Shown piece by piece: positions 18,354-28,602 of a DNA stretch of 64,000 bases; the stretch's first letter is position 1; every line of letters starts with the position of its first letter. The position numbers and the translations under genes were made by a program. The DNA lies in NCBI RefSeq assembly GCF_036287215.1, contig NZ_CP142860.1, forward strand, positions 2,852,001 through 2,916,000, read 5' to 3'. The DNA comes from Caproiciproducens sp. CPB-2 (GTDB taxonomy: Bacteria > Bacillota > Clostridia > Oscillospirales > Acutalibacteraceae). A model generated the notes under the pieces. It saw only the letters and a list, made by a program, of their open reading frames with translations, made no database searches and was not told the DNA's origin.

Positions 18354-19463
18354 TTGAATAATCTTCAGGTAAGAGATGCAAATAAAAACAGAATCATCAA
18401 CTTTCTTTACTCCAACAACGGAGCAACCAAACAAAATATTGCGGAAACTCTGGGGCTGAGTATGCCCACGGTTTCCCTTATTTTAAAAGACCTCGAAAGG
18501 CGCGGTCTGGTAACGAAGTCCGGAACGCTGGAATCTTCCGGGGGAAGAAAGCCGTTCGTCAACTCATTGGCGTATGGCGCCAGACTTTCCTGCGGAATAG
18601 AGGTAACCCAGAACCATATCCGCTTTGTAATGATCGATCTTGGGGAAAATGTCCTTTTCTATAAAAAAATCCGCGAAACGTTTCAAAACGACGATGCTTA
18701 TTTTAAAACTCTGGCCGATAATTTAGAGCTTTTCCTGCAGGAAGACCATGTGGACTGCGGCAAGCTTCTGGGAATCGGCATTGCGGTCCCCGGACTGATG
18801 AACCCGAAATCCGACATTTTGGAATACAGCCCGACGCTGCGTGTAAAAGACCTTCCGATCGACCGCCTGAAAAAGTATATCCCATACCCCGTTATGGTCA
18901 ACAATGAAGCAAGTCTGGCCGGCCTTGCAGAAATCTGGAAAATGGATGGAACGGAAAGCGCCGTCTTTCTTTCCGTCAACAAAGGGGTCGGCGGAGCAAT
19001 TATCATTGACAACAAGCTTTACGGCGGCGTAAACGGGCATTCCGGAGAATTCGGCCACATGACGATCGTTCAGGACGGCCTCGTTTGTTCCTGCGGAAAA
19101 AAGGGATGTCTGGAAGCATACTGTTCCACAAAGGTTTTAACGGAGCCGAATTTTGAAGATGTCGACGATTTCTTCGCGGCGCTTGAGATGGGCAACCAAT
19201 ATTGCAGGCAGAAATGGGAAATCTATCTGGATTACCTCGCTACGGGAATCAATAATATCCGGACGATCTTCGACTCCGATATTATTATCGGTGGTGAAAT
19301 TGACCGGTACCTCGAAAAACACTCGGACCTGCTGTTTAAAAAGCTGCTTCCGCTTAATTCCTTCGGGACTTCCCCGGATTATCTGCATTTCAGCCGCTTT
19401 AACGACAAGGCAAGCGCGATCGGCGCCGCACTGCTGCAAATCGATTCGTTTCTGAACGACTGA
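18354..19463 (+). CDS. ROK-family transcriptional regulator (first of two)
   Basis: About 369 residues from the TTG at 18354, with AAAGGG upstream; the alternative ATG at 18288 adds 22 residues with no matching family sequence. Residues about 10-60 form a winged helix (NKNRIINFLYSNNGATKQNIAETLGLSM). The rest is an ROK kinase-like fold: GIGIAVPGLM, VFLSVNKGVGGAII, NGHSGEFGHM and the zinc-binding CSCGKKGCLEAYCS. It is divergent from the isomerase operon and probably represses it until a sugar binds. It is a paralogue of the protein at 24038-25174. Confidence 0.9.
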   Translation: MNNLQVRDANKNRIINFLYSNNGATKQNIAETLGLSMPTVSLILKDLERRGLVTKSGTLESSGGRKPFVNSLAYGARLSCGIEVTQNHIRFVMIDLGENVLFYKKIRETFQNDDAYFKTLADNLELFLQEDHVDCGKLLGIGIAVPGLMNPKSDILEYSPTLRVKDLPIDRLKKYIPYPVMVNNEASLAGLAEIWKMDGTESAVFLSVNKGVGGAIIIDNKLYGGVNGHSGEFGHMTIVQDGLVCSCGKKGCLEAYCSTKVLTEPNFEDVDDFFAALEMGNQYCRQKWEIYLDYLATGINNIRTIFDSDIIIGGEIDRYLEKHSDLLFKKLLPLNSFGTSPDYLHFSRFNDKASAIGAALLQIDSFLND

Positions 19464-19468
19464 ACCGC

Positions 19469-19783
19469 TTATTTCCGGTCCGTATTGCCGGGATTTTCTG
19501 TTCCCCCTTTTTCAGAACACTCTGTTTTACAATCGCTTGCCGTATCGGCAAGCGATTGTTTGTATTCCCTCCACGCGTAGGCTCCGAACGCCGCGGAAGC
19601 CAGAAGAAAAACAGCGCTGACAAGTCCCGTGACCCAAAGTGGGAGAGTGCTTGTTTTTTGGACAGCCGCTTCGACGATGCCTTTCGTCAGATACAGCAGA
19701 TAAAGCACAACCAGCGCGCGCAGGGTCAGCCTGACTCTGGCATGCTTCCGCTTGCCCTGAATTTCTCCGGATTGATTCTGCAT
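19469..19783 (-). CDS. Small membrane protein of unknown function
   Basis: A 104-residue frame with two hydrophobic segments (about residues 20-40 and 47-70) and polar ends. It converges with the ROK gene and its 3' part contains the perfect hairpin at 19530-19558. The ribosome site is weak. I do not recognise a family. Confidence 0.45.
   Translation of the reverse strand: MQNQSGEIQGKRKHARVRLTLRALVVLYLLYLTKGIVEAAVQKTSTLPLWVTGLVSAVFLLASAAFGAYAWREYKQSLADTASDCKTECSEKGGTENPGNTDRK
19530..19558 (+). terminator. Probable terminator of the ROK gene
   Basis: A perfect 13-bp inverted repeat (CAATCGCTTGCCG, loop TAT, CGGCAAGCGATTG) followed on the plus strand by TTTGTATT, about 70 nt after the ROK stop codon. 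It falls inside the convergent small membrane-protein frame. Confidence 0.6.
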
Positions 19784-19830
19784 AGGTCAGCCCCGCATTC
19801 TTTTTTATGTATTCAATCGGTCTGTACAGT

Positions 19831-21003
19831 CTACTGCTTTCCTACCTTATGGTTTGAAACGACGTCAAAGATAACGGCCGCCAGAAGCACGGCTCCTTTG
19901 ACCACATACTGCCACTCGTCCGGCAGTCCGTAAATCGACATGCCCTGATTCATAACCCCGAGCAGAATGGCGCCGATCATAATGCCGGAAATGGTGCCGG
20001 AGCCGCCGTAGGCCGACGCGCCGCCGATAAAACAGGCAGCGATCGCGTCCATTTCGTAGGAATTCCCCATGTTGCCGTCTACGGAGCCGATACGGGCCGC
20101 TACCAGCAGTCCGGAGAACCCGGCCAGCACGCTCATGAGAAAGTACGCCCAGAAATATACGCGCCTCGGATCAATGCCGGACAGCTTCGCGGCTTTCTCA
20201 TTCCCGCCCACGGCGTAAAAATACCGGCCGAAGGCAGTCTTGATCGTAATAAACGCGAAAATCAATACCACCAGCAGGATCCAGAGCAGCATAACCGGGA
20301 TGCCTTTATAGTTTGCAAGCTTCCAGCAGTACGCAATAATCAAGGCGTCTATCACGCCGATCTTGATAAAAGTCGTCGCGGTGGACTCCACTTCATAGTT
20401 CTTTTTCGCCCTCTTGGCCCGGTTGACAAGCATCAGGACGGTCAGAAGAACGGAAACCGCTATCCCGGTAATCAGCGCCGACGGGTGGAAGGACTTGGTG
20501 TCCAGCCCAGGAACGTCAATATAAGAAATAAACGTGTTGAGGAACGCGGTGTTCTGAATATTGACAGTTTTGGATGCCAGGACGACGCGCCCAAGCCCCC
20601 GGAACAGGAACATGCCCGCCAGAGTCGCGATAAACGGCGGGACGTGAATATAGCCGATCCAGAATCCCTGCCAGATACCGATCACGGCGGCAATCAGCAG
20701 CGCAATAAGAATGGTAGGCAGCGCACCCATGGAATTCTGGCCCATCAGCTGCGCCGCAACGGCGCCGACCAGGCAGAGCGTAGCGCCAACCGACAGGTCA
20801 ACGTTGCCGCCGGTCAAGATACACAGCAGCATACCGCATGCCATCACCAGAACATAGGCGTTCTGCAGCAGCAGATTCGAGATATTTTGGGCATACATCA
20901 GCCTGCCGTTCGTCAGGACCGAGAAGAAAATAAAGACTACGACCAACGCGATGGCCATTGTATATTTTTTAATCAGGGTAGATGCTTTCGTAGATGCTTT
21001 CAT
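19831..21003 (-). CDS. mmsB: Multiple monosaccharide ABC transporter, permease (MmsB-like)
   Basis: A 390-residue membrane protein with about ten hydrophobic segments. GNVDLSVGATLCLVGAVAAQ, HVPPFIATLAGMFLFRGLGRVVL and YAVGGNEKAAKLSGIDPRRV are characteristic of the XylH/MmsB permeases, which are longer than RbsC because of an insert between the two halves, visible here at about residues 190-235. AGGAGG precedes the ATG. It is the last gene of the transporter operon. Confidence 0.92.
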   Translation of the reverse strand: MKASTKASTLIKKYTMAIALVVVFIFFSVLTNGRLMYAQNISNLLLQNAYVLVMACGMLLCILTGGNVDLSVGATLCLVGAVAAQLMGQNSMGALPTILIALLIAAVIGIWQGFWIGYIHVPPFIATLAGMFLFRGLGRVVLASKTVNIQNTAFLNTFISYIDVPGLDTKSFHPSALITGIAVSVLLTVLMLVNRAKRAKKNYEVESTATTFIKIGVIDALIIAYCWKLANYKGIPVMLLWILLVVLIFAFITIKTAFGRYFYAVGGNEKAAKLSGIDPRRVYFWAYFLMSVLAGFSGLLVAARIGSVDGNMGNSYEMDAIAACFIGGASAYGGSGTISGIMIGAILLGVMNQGMSIYGLPDEWQYVVKGAVLLAAVIFDVVSNHKVGKQ

Positions 21004-21014
21004 ACTTCTGCCTC

Positions 21015-22580
21015 CTATGCGTCCTTTTGTTCATCGGGGACGCTTTTTTTGCCGGAGCGGAGAATCGCGGCCATGATCTTTTCCTGCGTTGCTTCAGCGC
21101 TTTCCATCTCGGCTACCAGGGAGCCTTCGTTCATGACGTAGATTCTGTCGCACATTCCCAGAAGTTCCGGCAGCTCGGATGAAATCATGACGACCGATTT
21201 CCCTTGTACGGCCATATCGTTCATAATGCAATAAATTTCATACTTCGCTCCCACATCGATCCCACGGGTCGGCTCATCCAGAATCAGGACATCCGGATCC
21301 GCAAACATCCACTTTGAAAGCAAGACCTTCTGCTGATTGCCGCCCGAAAGATTCCCTACAAGCTGCTGCACGGTCGGCGTCTTGATGTCCAGAGCTGTTC
21401 TGTATTTTTCAGCGACATGGTTTTCCATGCCGACGTCGATGACCCCTCGGTTGTCACAGATCTTCTGCAGCCGGGCCATCGTAGTGTTCTTTGCGATCGT
21501 GTCGATCAGAACCAGTCCGTTCGTCTTACGGTCTTCGGTCACATAGGCGAGGCCGTGCTCAATGGCTTCTTTTTCGGTTTTCAGGTGGACCTCCTGCCCG
21601 TTCAAAAACTCCTGTCCGGAAATACTGCTGCCGTAGTTTTTCCCGAACAGGGACTTTGCCAGTTCGGTGCGCCCCGCGCCCTGCAGACCGGAAAAGCCGA
21701 CAATTTCCCCCTTATGTACATGAAAACTGACATTGTTTACCACGCATTTTTCTGTGTAAACCGGGTGGCAGACGCTCCAGTTTTTTACTTCCATACCGAT
21801 TTCCGGACTGACCTTATGTTCTCTGGAGGGAAAACGGCTGGTCAGTTCGCGGCCAACCATCCCCCTGATGATACGGCTCTCGTCAATGTTATGACTTTCA
21901 TTTTCGATTGTCTCGATCGTCGCTCCGTCCCGCAGAACCGTGATCCTGTCGGCCACGTAGGCCACCTCCGACAATTTATGCGAAATAAGGATAGAAGTCA
22001 TTCCCTGCTTTTTAAATTGCAGCAGCATATCTAAAAGCATCTTCGATTCTTCTTCATTCAGAGAAGAGGTCGGTTCGTCCAAAATCAACAGTTTTACGTT
22101 TTTCGAAAGCGCTTTTGCAATTTCGACCAGTTGCTGCTTCCCTGTTCCAATGTCCTTGATTAGTGTCGTTGCCCTCTCCTGCAGCCCCACTTCTTTTAAG
22201 TGTTTTTCCGCCTGGTTATAGGTTTCGTGCCAATCGATGCCAAGACTCCCCTTACGTTCATTTCCAAGAAACATGTTTTCGCCAATGGAAAGCTCCGGAA
22301 TCAGAGCCAGCTCCTGATGAATAATGACGATTCCCAGCTTTTCGCTGTCGTGAATGCGTTTAAACTGGCATTCTTCCTCATTGAAAAGAATCGTACCCTC
22401 ATACTCTCCGTAGGGAATGGTCCCGCTTAAAACATTCATCAGGGTTGATTTTCCGGCGCCGTTTTCCCCGACCAGCGCGTGGATTTCCCCGCGCTGTACT
22501 TCCAGATTTACATTGTCAAGCGCTCTGACACCGGGATACAGTTTTGTGATGTTTTTCATCCATAGAATATTGTCCGGCAT
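21015..22580 (-). CDS. mmsA: Multiple monosaccharide ABC transporter, ATP-binding protein (MmsA-like)
   Basis: A 521-residue double ATPase. The first half has Walker A GENGAGKSTLMNVL, Walker B LLILDEPTSSL and a signature read as DIGTGKQQLVEIA; the second half has GFSGLQGAGRTELAKSLFG, LSGGNQQKVLLSKW and LILDEPTRGIDVGAK. This degenerate second Walker A is normal for sugar ATPases of the Rbs/Xyl/Mgl type. It powers uptake with the permease and binding protein encoded on either side. Confidence 0.94.
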   Translation of the reverse strand: MPDNILWMKNITKLYPGVRALDNVNLEVQRGEIHALVGENGAGKSTLMNVLSGTIPYGEYEGTILFNEEECQFKRIHDSEKLGIVIIHQELALIPELSIGENMFLGNERKGSLGIDWHETYNQAEKHLKEVGLQERATTLIKDIGTGKQQLVEIAKALSKNVKLLILDEPTSSLNEEESKMLLDMLLQFKKQGMTSILISHKLSEVAYVADRITVLRDGATIETIENESHNIDESRIIRGMVGRELTSRFPSREHKVSPEIGMEVKNWSVCHPVYTEKCVVNNVSFHVHKGEIVGFSGLQGAGRTELAKSLFGKNYGSSISGQEFLNGQEVHLKTEKEAIEHGLAYVTEDRKTNGLVLIDTIAKNTTMARLQKICDNRGVIDVGMENHVAEKYRTALDIKTPTVQQLVGNLSGGNQQKVLLSKWMFADPDVLILDEPTRGIDVGAKYEIYCIMNDMAVQGKSVVMISSELPELLGMCDRIYVMNEGSLVAEMESAEATQEKIMAAILRSGKKSVPDEQKDA

Positions 22581-22630
22581 GCTGATGCCCCCTGAAACGA
22601 GTATTTTTTATGTTTGATCAATGAAAGGAT

Positions 22631-22655
22631 GGACGGGGCCAAATCGGCCCCGTCC
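22631..22655 (-). other. Intercistronic hairpin after the sugar-binding-protein gene
   Basis: Arms GGACGGGGCC and GGCCCCGTCC with a 5-nt loop lie between the chvE-like stop and the mmsA start. There is no T tract, so it probably stabilises the upstream message and favours excess binding protein. Confidence 0.6.
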
Positions 22656-22672
22656 GAAGCAGCAGCCGTCAA

Positions 22673-23854
22673 TTACTTCTTTGCTTTGGGATATTTACCG
22701 TCCATCGTGTAGTATCCCGTGTCAACCAGTTCTTTCTGGAGATTGTCTTTCGTAACGACGGTCGGCACAAGCAGGAAGGAAGGAACAATTCCCTTCTTAT
22801 TATCATAAGACTTCGTGTCGTAAGAGCAGTCGAACTTCCAGCCCGCCGACTGAATCAGCTGACCGTCCGGCTTATCCCCGTTCAGGATTGCCATGCCGAG
22901 ATCAAGCGTAACGACCGCTTCGTTTGCAACCGCCTTATAAACGGTCATGGACTGCTTGCCGTCCAGAATGTTCGCGAGGTTTGCCTCATCGCCGTCCTGC
23001 CCCGTGATAACCGGAGTATTGTTACCCTTATAGTCGGATTCGATCGCCTGGGTAACGCCGAGAGCCGTGGAGTCGTTGGAGCAAAGGGCGACATCCAGCT
23101 GCGTTTTGCCGTCCGAATAGTACGAAGCCAAAATGTTCTGCATACGGTTCATCGCGTTTTTGGTATCCCAGGCCGCGGTTGCAACCTGCTGGAACGTCGT
23201 CTGGCCGGACGGGATCTTCAGAATGCCGTCGTCTATGTAGGGTTTCAAGGCGTCCATCGCGCCGTTAAAGAAGAAAGTCGCGTTGTTGTCGGCCGGATCA
23301 CCCGCGGTGAACTCGATGTTATAGGTCTTGGATTTGTCGCCCTGCTTCAAACCGAGCTGATCGATTACGAACTGGCCCTGCAGCTGGCCTACCTTGTAGT
23401 TATCGAACGACACGTAGTAGGCGATTGCGTCTGTGTTCATAATCAGCCGGTCATAGGAGATAACAGGAATATTTGCGCTCTTTGCGCTGCTCAAAACGTT
23501 GGAAAGTGACTCGCCGTCGATCGCCGCCACAACCAGAAGGTTGACTTTGTCGGCAATCAGATTTTCAATATCCTTGACCTGCTGGTCAATTTTGTTGTCC
23601 GAATAAGTAAGCTTTACATCGCAGCCCTTACCCTTAAACTGCTGCTCCAGGTAAGAACCGTCCCGGTTCCAGCGCTCCAGAGACTTCGTGGGCATGGAAA
23701 TGCCGATCAGCTTGCCGCCGCCCGTTGTTCCCCCGCCGGAAGTTTCCTCGGTGCTTGCCGCGGCAGGCGTGCTTGCACCTTCCGAACCATTGCTGCAGGC
23801 CGCCATCGTCAGAACCATTGCACAGGCCAATACAGCTGCCAAAAACTTTTTCAT
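22673..23854 (-). CDS. chvE: Multiple monosaccharide ABC transporter, substrate-binding lipoprotein (ChvE-like)
   Basis: A 393-residue protein with a lipoprotein signal (MKKFLAAVLACAMVLTMAAC) and a threonine/glycine linker, then GKLIGISMPTKSLERWNRDG, LLVVAAIDGESLSNVLS, CSNDSTALGVTQAIE and PVITGQDGDEANLANIL, which place it with the ChvE/MmsE sugar-binding proteins for several aldoses. It is the first gene of the operon, with a strong AGGAGG site. The ROK palindrome lies directly upstream. Confidence 0.93.
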   Translation of the reverse strand: MKKFLAAVLACAMVLTMAACSNGSEGASTPAAASTEETSGGGTTGGGKLIGISMPTKSLERWNRDGSYLEQQFKGKGCDVKLTYSDNKIDQQVKDIENLIADKVNLLVVAAIDGESLSNVLSSAKSANIPVISYDRLIMNTDAIAYYVSFDNYKVGQLQGQFVIDQLGLKQGDKSKTYNIEFTAGDPADNNATFFFNGAMDALKPYIDDGILKIPSGQTTFQQVATAAWDTKNAMNRMQNILASYYSDGKTQLDVALCSNDSTALGVTQAIESDYKGNNTPVITGQDGDEANLANILDGKQSMTVYKAVANEAVVTLDLGMAILNGDKPDGQLIQSAGWKFDCSYDTKSYDNKKGIVPSFLLVPTVVTKDNLQKELVDTGYYTMDGKYPKAKK

Positions 23855-23888
23855 AATACGTTCCTCCTTACAAATAACCTATTACTTG

Positions 23889-23924
23889 TTAAGTAAATAT
23901 CTTTTATAAATGATATTTACTTAA
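23889..23924. promoter_or_regulatory. Palindromic operator upstream of the sugar transporter
   Basis: TTAAGTAAATATC and GATATTTACTTAA are perfect 13-bp arms separated by 10 bp. It sits 35-70 bp upstream of the chvE-like start codon and recurs as a near-identical half site near 18031-18050. It is the best candidate binding site for one or both ROK repressors. Confidence 0.75.
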
Positions 23925-24037
23925 GTGCTTAAATCATAAAGCTTTTTTCAAATGAAGTCAATACTATTTTGTCTATTTTCTACTTTTTAGAAATACTGTC
24001 CAATATTATTTTGTTGTTTTTATACATTAAGCACGAA

Positions 24038-25174
24038 TCAGATGTTCTCAATATACTCTTTGATATAGTGCCAGGCTACGCCCATCATATCGGCTCTGCG
24101 CGGATAACGGCACAATCTGACGTATTCCGCATTGTCCTCAAACGTATTTCTTTCCGAGACCATTCTTCTTAGTTCCGGCATATATGGTTCCAGATATTGG
24201 GCAAGAAATCCCCCCAGAATCACGTCACAGTCCAGCGCCATGCGAATATTGTTGATCCCGACGGACAGATGCTCCAGAAGGTCCTGCCAAAGCGCCTGAT
24301 ATTCCGGATTTCCCTTTTCAAGATCTTCAAAAAATTCCTCAACCGTGATTCCAAGCTTCGCACTAATCCGCAGCGCCGAACAATAAGCCTCCAGACAGCC
24401 TTTTTTTCCGCAGTTGCAGGGAAGCCCGCCCGGTTCCACGCACATATGGCCGAACTCCCCGCTTCTTTTGTTCTTCCCAAAATACGGCGCCCCATTGATG
24501 AAAACCGCCCCGCCGACACCGTTTTCCAAATAAAGATAGGCAATATCGCTGCTCACAGCATTTCGCGATTCAAACCATTCGGCAAATCCGCCACTGGTCC
24601 CGTCGTTTTCAATGTAGGTCGGATAGGGGATCGGCTCCCGGATCGTACCAAGACTGATATCACGCATTCGCAGGGTCGGCGACAGTTTCACTTCGTCCTT
24701 TTCTTCATCCAGAACCGCCGGCAGCGTGATTCCGACACCCAGCAGCCGGCTGCGGTCCAGCCGATTCTTGTCAAAAAAGATCTCCAGTTCATCCCTGATC
24801 AGCCTGCCGATATCGTCTCCTTTTAACGACCCCATCTCGATTTTTTGATAGGCCAGTTCTTCCTGCTTTAAATCTGACGCGAGAAAGCGCAGTTTATCCG
24901 CAGTGATTGAAATTCCCACCGCAAACTTGAGATTGCTGACGACGGAATACCCAACCGGGCGGCGGCCTCCCGTGGATTTCTGTATCTGTCCCACCCGAAT
25001 TAATCCGGCGTTCAGCAGTTCTGTGATATTCTGGTGGACGGTCGGAAGGCTCAGCTTCAGCTGCTGTGCGATTTCCTGTTTGGAGGGCGGCGTTTCGGAT
25101 TCATAAATAAAATTGTAAATACTGTTGCGCGTCAGCCTGCGTCTTTCGGTAGCAGGCATTTTTAAATCTTTCAT
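24038..25174 (-). CDS. ROK-family transcriptional regulator (second of two)
   Basis: 378 residues with the same build as the protein at 18354-19463: a winged helix at about 10-60 (RNSIYNFIYESETPPSKQEIAQQL), then GVGITLPAVL, YLYLENGVGGAVFING, RSGEFGHM and zinc-binding CNCGKKGCLEAYCS. GGAGAG precedes the ATG. It lies on the same strand as, and upstream of, the sugar transporter operon, with about 180 bp between that contain the palindrome. It is likely the transporter's repressor. Confidence 0.9.
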   Translation of the reverse strand: MKDLKMPATERRRLTRNSIYNFIYESETPPSKQEIAQQLKLSLPTVHQNITELLNAGLIRVGQIQKSTGGRRPVGYSVVSNLKFAVGISITADKLRFLASDLKQEELAYQKIEMGSLKGDDIGRLIRDELEIFFDKNRLDRSRLLGVGITLPAVLDEEKDEVKLSPTLRMRDISLGTIREPIPYPTYIENDGTSGGFAEWFESRNAVSSDIAYLYLENGVGGAVFINGAPYFGKNKRSGEFGHMCVEPGGLPCNCGKKGCLEAYCSALRISAKLGITVEEFFEDLEKGNPEYQALWQDLLEHLSVGINNIRMALDCDVILGGFLAQYLEPYMPELRRMVSERNTFEDNAEYVRLCRYPRRADMMGVAWHYIKEYIENI

Positions 25175-25559
25175 ACTATTTACTCTCCATCTTTTGCAAA
25201 AGTGCTTTATATATTACACTATCTATTTCCTGATTTGTCAATCATTATTTGAACGCGGTAAAATCCCGCCGCTTTAGGGACACGAACAAAATGAGAGGTG
25301 AAAAAGACATACGATAGACTTCCTTTAAACCGTATGGTTTCAACCGGCTAAACCGAATGCTCATAATAAGGGGGTGACCGGTGGATTATGTTACGGATGC
25401 GAAATGCAATGAAAAGCACACCAGACCATGATTCCTCTTATTATAAAAAAATAAGCACAAACATCACCAGCTGCTGGTGCATGCCTATGCTTATATAGTA
25501 CCAATCCGAAGTTCAAGTTACCATAGATTACTATGAAGCGCAATTATAAATTATTGGTC
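25175..25559 (+). other. Gene-free region with a nested hairpin
   Basis: I see no gene. A nested inverted repeat lies at about 25451-25497: outer arms ATAAGCA and TGCTTAT enclose CACCAGCTGCTGGTG. A 16-codon frame starts with GTG at 25381 after AAGGGGGTGACC and stops at once; it may be the 5' stub of a lost gene. Confidence 0.35.
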
Positions 25560-27501
25560 TTAAGGCCTTCCCTCCGTATTTGGTGGCTCGTATTCGTAAT
25601 TGTTGGCGATTCCGTATTTTTTCATCTTTCTCCACAGTGTTGTGGTACTGATGCCCATCTCCCTGGCAACCGCTTTGTGGTTTCCGCCGCATTTTTTCAA
25701 AAGCTCTACAATGTCGGACACTTCCGGATATTTGTACACGATAACGTGCTTTTCTCCGTTGGAAACTTTTATTTCAGGATATAATTCCTCCAGTAAACCT
25801 GTCACCATAACCTGATCGATATTTTTTTGTAAGTCGTAATAAAAAGTCTTTCACAAAAATTTTCCAGCTGAATCAGGTTTCCTTCCCATCCGTATTCCAG
25901 AATGACGGCCATCGCTTCGTCCGTCAGTGTGAGATGTGTGGAATATTTCTCCGTGAATTGCTTCAGATACTGTTTTACCATTTTTTCAATATCCTCTTTT
26001 CTTTCGCGGATCGGTGGAATATTCAACGTAAGCGCATTGAGACTGTAATACAGGTCCTTTCTAAACGTCCCGTTTTTTACAAGCAGGCTAAGATCCCGAT
26101 GTGTCCCCGCGATGATGCGGACATCATAACTCTTTTCACCGTTCAGATTGCCCGGCATGAGTCCCTGATAACATATTGTCCTGTAAAGCCCATACTGACT
26201 GGCAAAATCCAGCCGTTCAATCTCGCCGATATAGACCGTGCCAAAATTGCATTTCTGAAGGATGCCGCTTGCGCCCCCCTCCCCGCCGTCAGAACTGGCA
26301 GTACTCCCAAAAAGATAACCGTATTGCTCTCTGTTGCCCATGGAACTGCAATTCACCATCAAAAACGGGAAATTCTTCTTGCGCTGTGATTGTGGATGCA
26401 CTGGGCAAAAAGCTCCTTTTCCGTTCCTTCTTCCCCATGAAGGAGGACAGGGTTCTTTGACAGCGCATATTTTTTTCCCAGTTCAATGCTTTGCCTCAAT
26501 TGGGGCTCCAGCGTCCTTAAAGCGCCAAAATCAAGCTGTGCGATCCGTCCGGACAGATACATATTGTGTATATTTTTATCCATGAATTGCGAAACATTTT
26601 TGATTTTGCTGCAGGAAAGGATCGCGCCGGTAATTACCTGGTCGCACCGGATCGGCGCAACACAAAGAAGTAAAGGATTTCTTCGGATCCTAATCGAAGT
26701 GGAATAATTATCCCTTTCTCCCTTCAATATGCTTTCTATGGCATTGATGTCGATGTCAGCAAGCTCATCGTCCAACTGCTTGCCGACAATTTCCGATTCC
26801 GATTTCCCCAGCAGTTCCTCCATGACACGATTGACAATCAGGATGGTACGATAGCTGTCAATTTTGAGTATTCCGTTAAACGCAATGTCAAGCACGGTTT
26901 CAAACTGAGCCTGGCTGCTTTTTTCAATGTCGATCGCATAAGCCATTTTGGAAGCTATCTGCAGGGCGCCGCGCATGGAATCTTCCGTAGATTTCAGAAA
27001 AAGAGTCGGGATATGGTATTTTTCCACGCTCCGGATGACGTGATCGCCGCCCAGTATGATATCCGCGCCGTCTTTCACAGCATTCTCTACGGCTTGCTCC
27101 ATTTCGTCAAAGCTATCGATGATATAGCAGTTCAGCTTGACGCCGAACAGCCTGTCAAAGCAGGAAATATCACTCATCATATTTTTCAGTGAGAGGATCG
27201 CGATGCAGGGAATTTCCTTTTTAATGATTCTTTTGCTTTCCAAAACCAGAAGGCCTATTTCCTGAGCAGTCATTAAAATTTCCACGACCGGAATATTGGT
27301 ATGGATTTTAATCAGCTGTGCCTGCACGCCTCTGGCCACTATGATATTGGCTCCCTCTTCGATGCACCTTCTGGCTTCATCAACCGCATCCACTGTTTCA
27401 ATAATTCTGATGGTGTCAACATCAAACCGGTTTTCACGGATCACCTTTTCAGCCTGATCCTGCATATATTTTTTGGACAACAGCATCATTATCTTAGCCA
27501 T
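25560..27501 (-). pseudogene. PrpR-type sigma-54-dependent activator, two frameshifts
   Basis: The start is ATG 27501 after GGAGGAT. Residues 1-190 are a PrpR-like sensor domain (FDVDTIRIIETVDAVDEARR, ILGGDHVIRSVEKYHIP), then a PAS domain (FNGILKIDSYRTILIVNRVMEELLG) and an AAA+ sigma-54 interaction domain (PVLLHGEEGTEKELFAQCIHN, FRKDLYYSLNALTLNIPPIRER), and finally a Fis-type helix-turn-helix (NHKAVAREMGISTTTLWRKMKKYG). Losing one A near 26385 and one in the A run near 25822 puts these parts in three frames; restoring both gives one continuous protein of about 645 residues. The GAFTGA loop normally needed to touch sigma-54 is not obvious (YGYLFGS is seen). It probably regulated the neighbouring glucarate genes. 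Confidence 0.8.
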
Positions 27502-27649
27502 GGCAAAATATCCTCCATCCGATTTTTCATTCAACCGGCCGATTCCCACATTCCGTTGAAACGCCCGAAGCCCCGCTTGGGAAGTCCGTAAGGACTCCCG
27601 GCCGCGAGGCTATTATAACATATGTCACACTGGAAGCCATGGTCATCAG

Positions 27650-28488
27650 CAGCTCAGCCATACAGACCCCTGGTATCGGATGCGGCGGACAGAGATGCTT
27701 ACTTCGGACAAAGTCGTGGAACAGGCTCAGGCTTTGCAGGAAAAATACGGATTCCGGAACTTTAAGCTGAAAGGCGGCGTTCTGGACGGGGAAAAGAAAA
27801 TGGAGACGATCAGAGCGCTGAAGAAGCACTTCCCCGAGGCAAGAATCAATATCGATCCCAACGGTGCATGGGGCCTTCGGGAAGCGATCAGACTGTGCAG
27901 TAACATGAAGAATGTCCTCACCTATATCGAAGATCCATGCGGCCCCGAAAACGGCTACAGCAGCCGTGAAATTATGTGCGAGTTTAAAAATGCGACTCAT
28001 CTTCCGGTCGCAACCAATATGATTGCGACCGACTGGAGGCAATTTTATCATGCGGCGGCACTCAAATCCGTTGACATCGTGCTGGCGGACCCGCATTTCT
28101 GGGGAATGAACGGCACAGTGAGAATGGCACAGATTCTCAACGACTGGGGGCTGACTTGGGGGTCTCATTCCAACAACCATTTCGACATCACCCTGACCGT
28201 CTATGCCCATGTCACCGCTGCGGCGCCCGGAACTCCCACTCCTCTGGACACGCACTGGATCTGGCAGGACGGACAGAACCTCTGTGAAAATACTCCTGAA
28301 ATCAGGGACGGATATCTGGAAGTTCCAAAAGCGCCCGGCCTTGGGATTCATCCCGATATGGAAAAATTATGGCGGCAAATGAGCTTTACAATAAGATCGA
28401 GTTCCATGACCGAAACGATGCCGTAGCGATGCAGTATTTGATTCCTAACTGGAAATTCGATCCCAAGAAGCCTGCTTTGGTAAGGTAA
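27650..28488 (+). pseudogene. Glucarate dehydratase, C-terminal part with a frameshift
   Basis: Enolase-superfamily sequence begins at DPWYRMRRTEMLT and continues through GFRNFKLKGGVLDGEKKM (catalytic lysine motif), INIDPNGAW, ADPHFWGMNG and WGSHSNNHFDIT (catalytic histidine), matching GudD. The first 170 or so residues are missing. Near 28368 the loss of one base shifts the frame; in the other frame the expected tail ANELYNKIEFHDRNDAVAMQ to KPALVR follows and stops at 28488. The enzyme would dehydrate D-glucarate to 5-keto-4-deoxyglucarate. As it stands it is not functional. Confidence 0.85.
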
Positions 28489-28565
28489 GCGATTTCTTTA
28501 AATGCGGGGTGTTGACTCTGGCTTCCCCGTGACAGGGTTGAAACCCGTTCGCTTTCCCGTTTATA

Positions 28566-28602
28566 ATAAAAGCAGTGCCGGAAACCCGGCACTGCTTTTA
28601 TT
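28566..28602 (+). terminator. Intrinsic terminator after the glucarate dehydratase remnant
   Basis: TAAAAGCAGTGCCGG, loop AAAC, CCGGCACTGCTTTTA form a 15-bp perfect stem ending in TTTTATTCC. It separates the remnant from the glycerate kinase gene. Confidence 0.8.

Noticed and set aside
25376..25431. A 16-codon gene after AAGGGGGTGACC
   Set aside because: Too short and unlike anything known; noted only as a possible stub of a lost gene.
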